Part shown: positions 5,089 through 7,751 of the stretch, piece after piece
Layout of the letters: each line of letters starts with the position of its first letter
Numbering within the stretch: the first letter of the stretch is position 1
Assembly (NCBI GenBank): GCA_024693415.1
Contig: JAILKX010000012.1
Location: 1 to 7,751 of the forward strand
Reading direction: 5' to 3'
Source of the DNA: Bacilli bacterium
GTDB taxonomy: Bacteria; Bacillota_I; Bacilli_A; RFN20; CAG-826
Length of the DNA: 7,751 nucleotides
Translations under genes and position numbers: made by a program
Notes under the pieces: generated by a model
What the model saw: only the letters and a program-made list of their open reading frames with translations
Database searches by the model: none
Told to the model about the DNA's origin: nothing

Positions 5089-7751
5089 ATGGCTAAATCC
5101 AAAGTTTTCAAAGGATTGGCCGCCACCTTCGCCTTCATCGTGCCGGTCGCCGCATACATGTCGGTGCTTGCATATGATCGCGAAGGCGACATCAACCTAT
5201 TCCTCGGCATCACAGCCGGGGCGGCGGCCAACCAAGGATCCTATGCTTCGGCATACGATTCCAAGGAGGCGATGATCGAAGCGGAGACCGAATACGAGAT
5301 CGCCACGATGGCGGAAGGCTCGGTTCTGCTCCGCAACGAAAATAGCGCACTCCCCCTCACCAATAAGAAAGTGACCCTGTTCGGGAACGCCTCCGTCTAC
5401 TCCAATTACCACGGCGGATCCGGCGGACCTTCGAACACCGGCTTCACCCTCCTTGAAGCCCTTAAAGAAGAGGGCTTTGAGGTCAATCAGACCGTCTACG
5501 ACAAGATCAAGGCAAACGGCTATCAGGCGAAGAACAAAGACATCGCCGAAGTCGATCCCGCGATCTATGACGCCTCCGACATCGGCGACTACAAAGACGC
5601 CGCGATCGTCGTCTTCTCCCGCTTCGGCGGCGAGGAGAACGACTTGGACCTCGAGGATAGCTATGGCGTTCCGGAGCTTAGCTTCCATGAACGCGAAAGG
5701 CAGACCATGGAATTCGTCAAAGCCCAGGGCTTCGACAAGGTCATCGTCCTGCTTAACACCGGCTACGTCATGGAGACCGGCTGGCTCAAGGATTACTGCG
5801 ACGCCGCATTGTGGATCGCCTTCCCCGGATCATTCGGGTTCAAAGGCGTGGCCCAAATCCTCGACGGCAAGCAGAACCCCTCCGGCCGCCTCGTCGACCT
5901 CTATGCCGAAGACATCATGTCCTCGCCTGCGATGGCCAACTGGGGCGACTTCGGGTTCTCCGATCTCCCTAACGACAACTACCATCACGAATACGTGGTG
6001 TACGCCGAAAACATCTACGTCGGCTATAAATACTACGAAACCCGCTACGCCGACTTGGTCCGCGGGGTCCATAACGCCAACTGCGCCAAGGGTCTGAAGG
6101 CATCTTCGACCACCTGGAACTATGCCGACGAAGTGGTGTTCCCCTTCGGATACGGCTTAAGCTACACCGATTTCTCGACCACCTTCGAATCCCTCGATTG
6201 GGATAGGGCCAACCATTCCGTCGAGGCTAAGGTCACCGTCAAGAACGAAGGCTCGGTCGCCGGCAAATACAGCGTGCCCCTCTACGTCTCCGCCCCCTAT
6301 ATCGATGGCGGCGTCGAGAAGAGCGCGATCCAATTGATCGGCTACGAGAAGACGAGCCTGCTCGAGCCCGGGGCGAGCGAAAAGCTCACCATCGTCTGCG
6401 AGGATAAGCTCTTCGCTTCCTATGACGAGACCGCGACCAATGGCGCCGACTCCACCAAGACCGGCTGCTATGTCTTCGATGAGGGCGACTATTACTTCGC
6501 GATCGGCGAGGATTCCCACGACGCCCTCAACAACGCGCTCGCCAAATCCGGCGCGACCGGAATGACCGATCAGGATGGCAACGCCGTCGCCGGCGACGCC
6601 ACCAAATCGTTCATCGAGACCCTAAGCGAAAGGGACAACACCTCCCACGCCACTTCCCTTGTGACCGGCGAGGTCGTCTCCAACCTCTTCCAAGAGGTCA
6701 ACGTCAATTACTACATCCCCGGCGCAGTCACCTATATGACCCGTTCCGATTGGAACACCTACCCGGTCGTCTTTGATTCCCTGAAGGCCGACGACGATGC
6801 CTCCGGCACCATCCGCAAACACATGACTGCGACCTCCTCGCTTTACGAAAAGCCTGCAGATGCCCCATCTTATACGACCTTTAAGCATTCTCAGGACGTC
6901 ACCATCATGTTCAAGGACCTCGCCTCCGTCGAGTATGACGACGACGAGACCTGGGAGACCTTCATCGACCAGCTGAAGCCGGCCGAACTCGCCTCCATCT
7001 GCGGCGAGAAGATGGCTAACGACGCGATCGACAGGGTCGGCTATCCCGCCAACACGTCCTGCGACGGACCCGATGGGCTCCAGGGCGGAAGACTCCACCC
7101 CTCTGAAACCCTCGCTGCCGCGACCTTCAACAAAGAGCTGATCAAGCAGCGCGGCGAATTCCTGGGCGAAGACGCTCTCTATGGCGGCATGTCGATGGTC
7201 TATGGCGGCGGATGCAACACCCACCGTTCCCCCTATTCCGGACGCAACTTCGAATACTATTCCGAAGATTCGACCGTCTCCTACATCGCCGGACGCGTCC
7301 AAGGCGCGGCGATGTCGAGCAAAGGGCTCCTCGGCGCGTTCAAGCACTTCCTCGGCAACGACCAGGAAACGAACCGCCACGGCGTCGCGACCTTCATGAC
7401 CGAGCAAACCCTCCGTGAGGGCGATGCCAGGGCCTTCGAAGGCGCGCTCACCAAAGGCGCTGCCCTCGCCAACATGGGCGCCTACAACCGCATCGGCTTG
7501 CTCCCGACTTCGTCCTGCAAGGCGCTTATGACCGGATTGCTCCGCAACGAGTGGGGCTTCGAGGGAATATCGATCACCGACTCCTCCAAAGACGCGACGA
7601 CCTACATCTTCACGCCTGAGGCGATCGAAGCCGGCACCACCTTGTTCAACAACGACGCCAACAGGGCCAACGATTGCAAAGACCTTCTGGTCAAGCAGCG
7701 CGATGGCTATATGTGGCAATGCGTCAGAGAACAGGCCAAGAACTTCTTCTA
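5089..7751 (+). CDS. Membrane-anchored GH3 glycosidase with permuted domain order, 3' end outside window
   Basis: The frame is open from ATG at 5089 to the window end: 887 residues plus two bases. Residues 9-29 form one hydrophobic segment after a Lys-rich start, with no lipobox Cys, so a membrane anchor is likely. The GH3 sandwich domain comes first (about 65-360): FGNASVYSNYHGGSGG, then SRFGG-E182-E-N-D185, where a family acid/base Glu is expected, and FPFGYGLSY (351-359). A fibronectin-III-like domain follows (about 362-485), then a linker with MTRSDW, then the TIM barrel (from about 620): D659-G-P-D-G-L, R713-S-P..GRNFEYYSED (to 727), K752-H753-F and GFEGISIT-D831, the likely nucleophile. 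Canonical GH3 enzymes have the barrel first; this swapped order is known from gut Firmicutes. Substrate may be a beta-glucoside, xyloside or similar. Only the extreme C-terminus is missing. No strong Shine-Dalgarno sequence precedes the start, so coupling to the lipoprotein gene (11-base gap) is likely. Confidence 0.92.
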   Translation, partial: MAKSKVFKGLAATFAFIVPVAAYMSVLAYDREGDINLFLGITAGAAANQGSYASAYDSKEAMIEAETEYEIATMAEGSVLLRNENSALPLTNKKVTLFGNASVYSNYHGGSGGPSNTGFTLLEALKEEGFEVNQTVYDKIKANGYQAKNKDIAEVDPAIYDASDIGDYKDAAIVVFSRFGGEENDLDLEDSYGVPELSFHERERQTMEFVKAQGFDKVIVLLNTGYVMETGWLKDYCDAALWIAFPGSFGFKGVAQILDGKQNPSGRLVDLYAEDIMSSPAMANWGDFGFSDLPNDNYHHEYVVYAENIYVGYKYYETRYADLVRGVHNANCAKGLKASSTTWNYADEVVFPFGYGLSYTDFSTTFESLDWDRANHSVEAKVTVKNEGSVAGKYSVPLYVSAPYIDGGVEKSAIQLIGYEKTSLLEPGASEKLTIVCEDKLFASYDETATNGADSTKTGCYVFDEGDYYFAIGEDSHDALNNALAKSGATGMTDQDGNAVAGDATKSFIETLSERDNTSHATSLVTGEVVSNLFQEVNVNYYIPGAVTYMTRSDWNTYPVVFDSLKADDDASGTIRKHMTATSSLYEKPADAPSYTTFKHSQDVTIMFKDLASVEYDDDETWETFIDQLKPAELASICGEKMANDAIDRVGYPANTSCDGPDGLQGGRLHPSETLAAATFNKELIKQRGEFLGEDALYGGMSMVYGGGCNTHRSPYSGRNFEYYSEDSTVSYIAGRVQGAAMSSKGLLGAFKHFLGNDQETNRHGVATFMTEQTLREGDARAFEGALTKGAALANMGAYNRIGLLPTSSCKALMTGLLRNEWGFEGISITDSSKDATTYIFTPEAIEAGTTLFNNDANRANDCKDLLVKQRDGYMWQCVREQAKNFF

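Noticed and set aside
6622..7719. Long minus-strand open frame (365 codons) across the GH3 gene
   Set aside because: Antisense shadow; the plus-strand frame carries the conserved GH3 barrel motifs over the same bases.

Overview
The window looks like part of a polysaccharide- or glycoside-degrading Gram-positive bacterium, probably an uncultured gut or rumen member of the Bacilli/Firmicutes. This is inferred from three things. Two lipoproteins have short classical lipoboxes, one followed by a Ser/Glu-rich tether. The two-component system is of the LytTR type. One enzyme is a GH3 with swapped domain order, a form common in gut Firmicutes. TGA is used as a stop (RR/HK junction and lipoprotein end) and Trp is TGG, so the code is standard rather than the mycoplasma code. 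Third codon positions are strongly G/C-rich, which produces many long shadow frames. No mobile element, CRISPR array, rRNA or tRNA was seen.

Layout. On the minus strand at the left are a multi-membrane-spanning sensor histidine kinase (1-806, cut by the window edge before its catalytic part) and, upstream of it in the same transcript, a LytTR response regulator (803-1522); they overlap by 4 bases. A 134-base divergent intergenic region separates them from a plus-strand, lipid-anchored GH78-type (alpha-L-rhamnosidase-like) enzyme of 798 residues (1657-4053), which ends in a plausible hairpin terminator. A 358-base gap (4054-4411) holds that terminator, G/C-rich dyads, a 22-base near-palindrome and a perfect TATAAT -10 box. 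It leads into a two-gene unit: a 221-residue lipoprotein of unknown function (4412-5077) and a membrane-anchored GH3 glycosidase (5089 to beyond the right edge) whose (alpha/beta) sandwich domain precedes its TIM barrel.

How they may work together (inference). Both enzymes and the small lipoprotein are predicted to be held on the outer face of the membrane. A rhamnosidase-like enzyme beside a GH3 beta-glycosidase could strip rhamnose and then glucose or another sugar from plant rhamnoglycosides or pectin side chains. The LytTR pair is divergent from the GH78 gene and could regulate it, but the sequence does not prove a link. No wholly new system is evident; the least explained parts are the small lipoprotein and the structured intergenic region.
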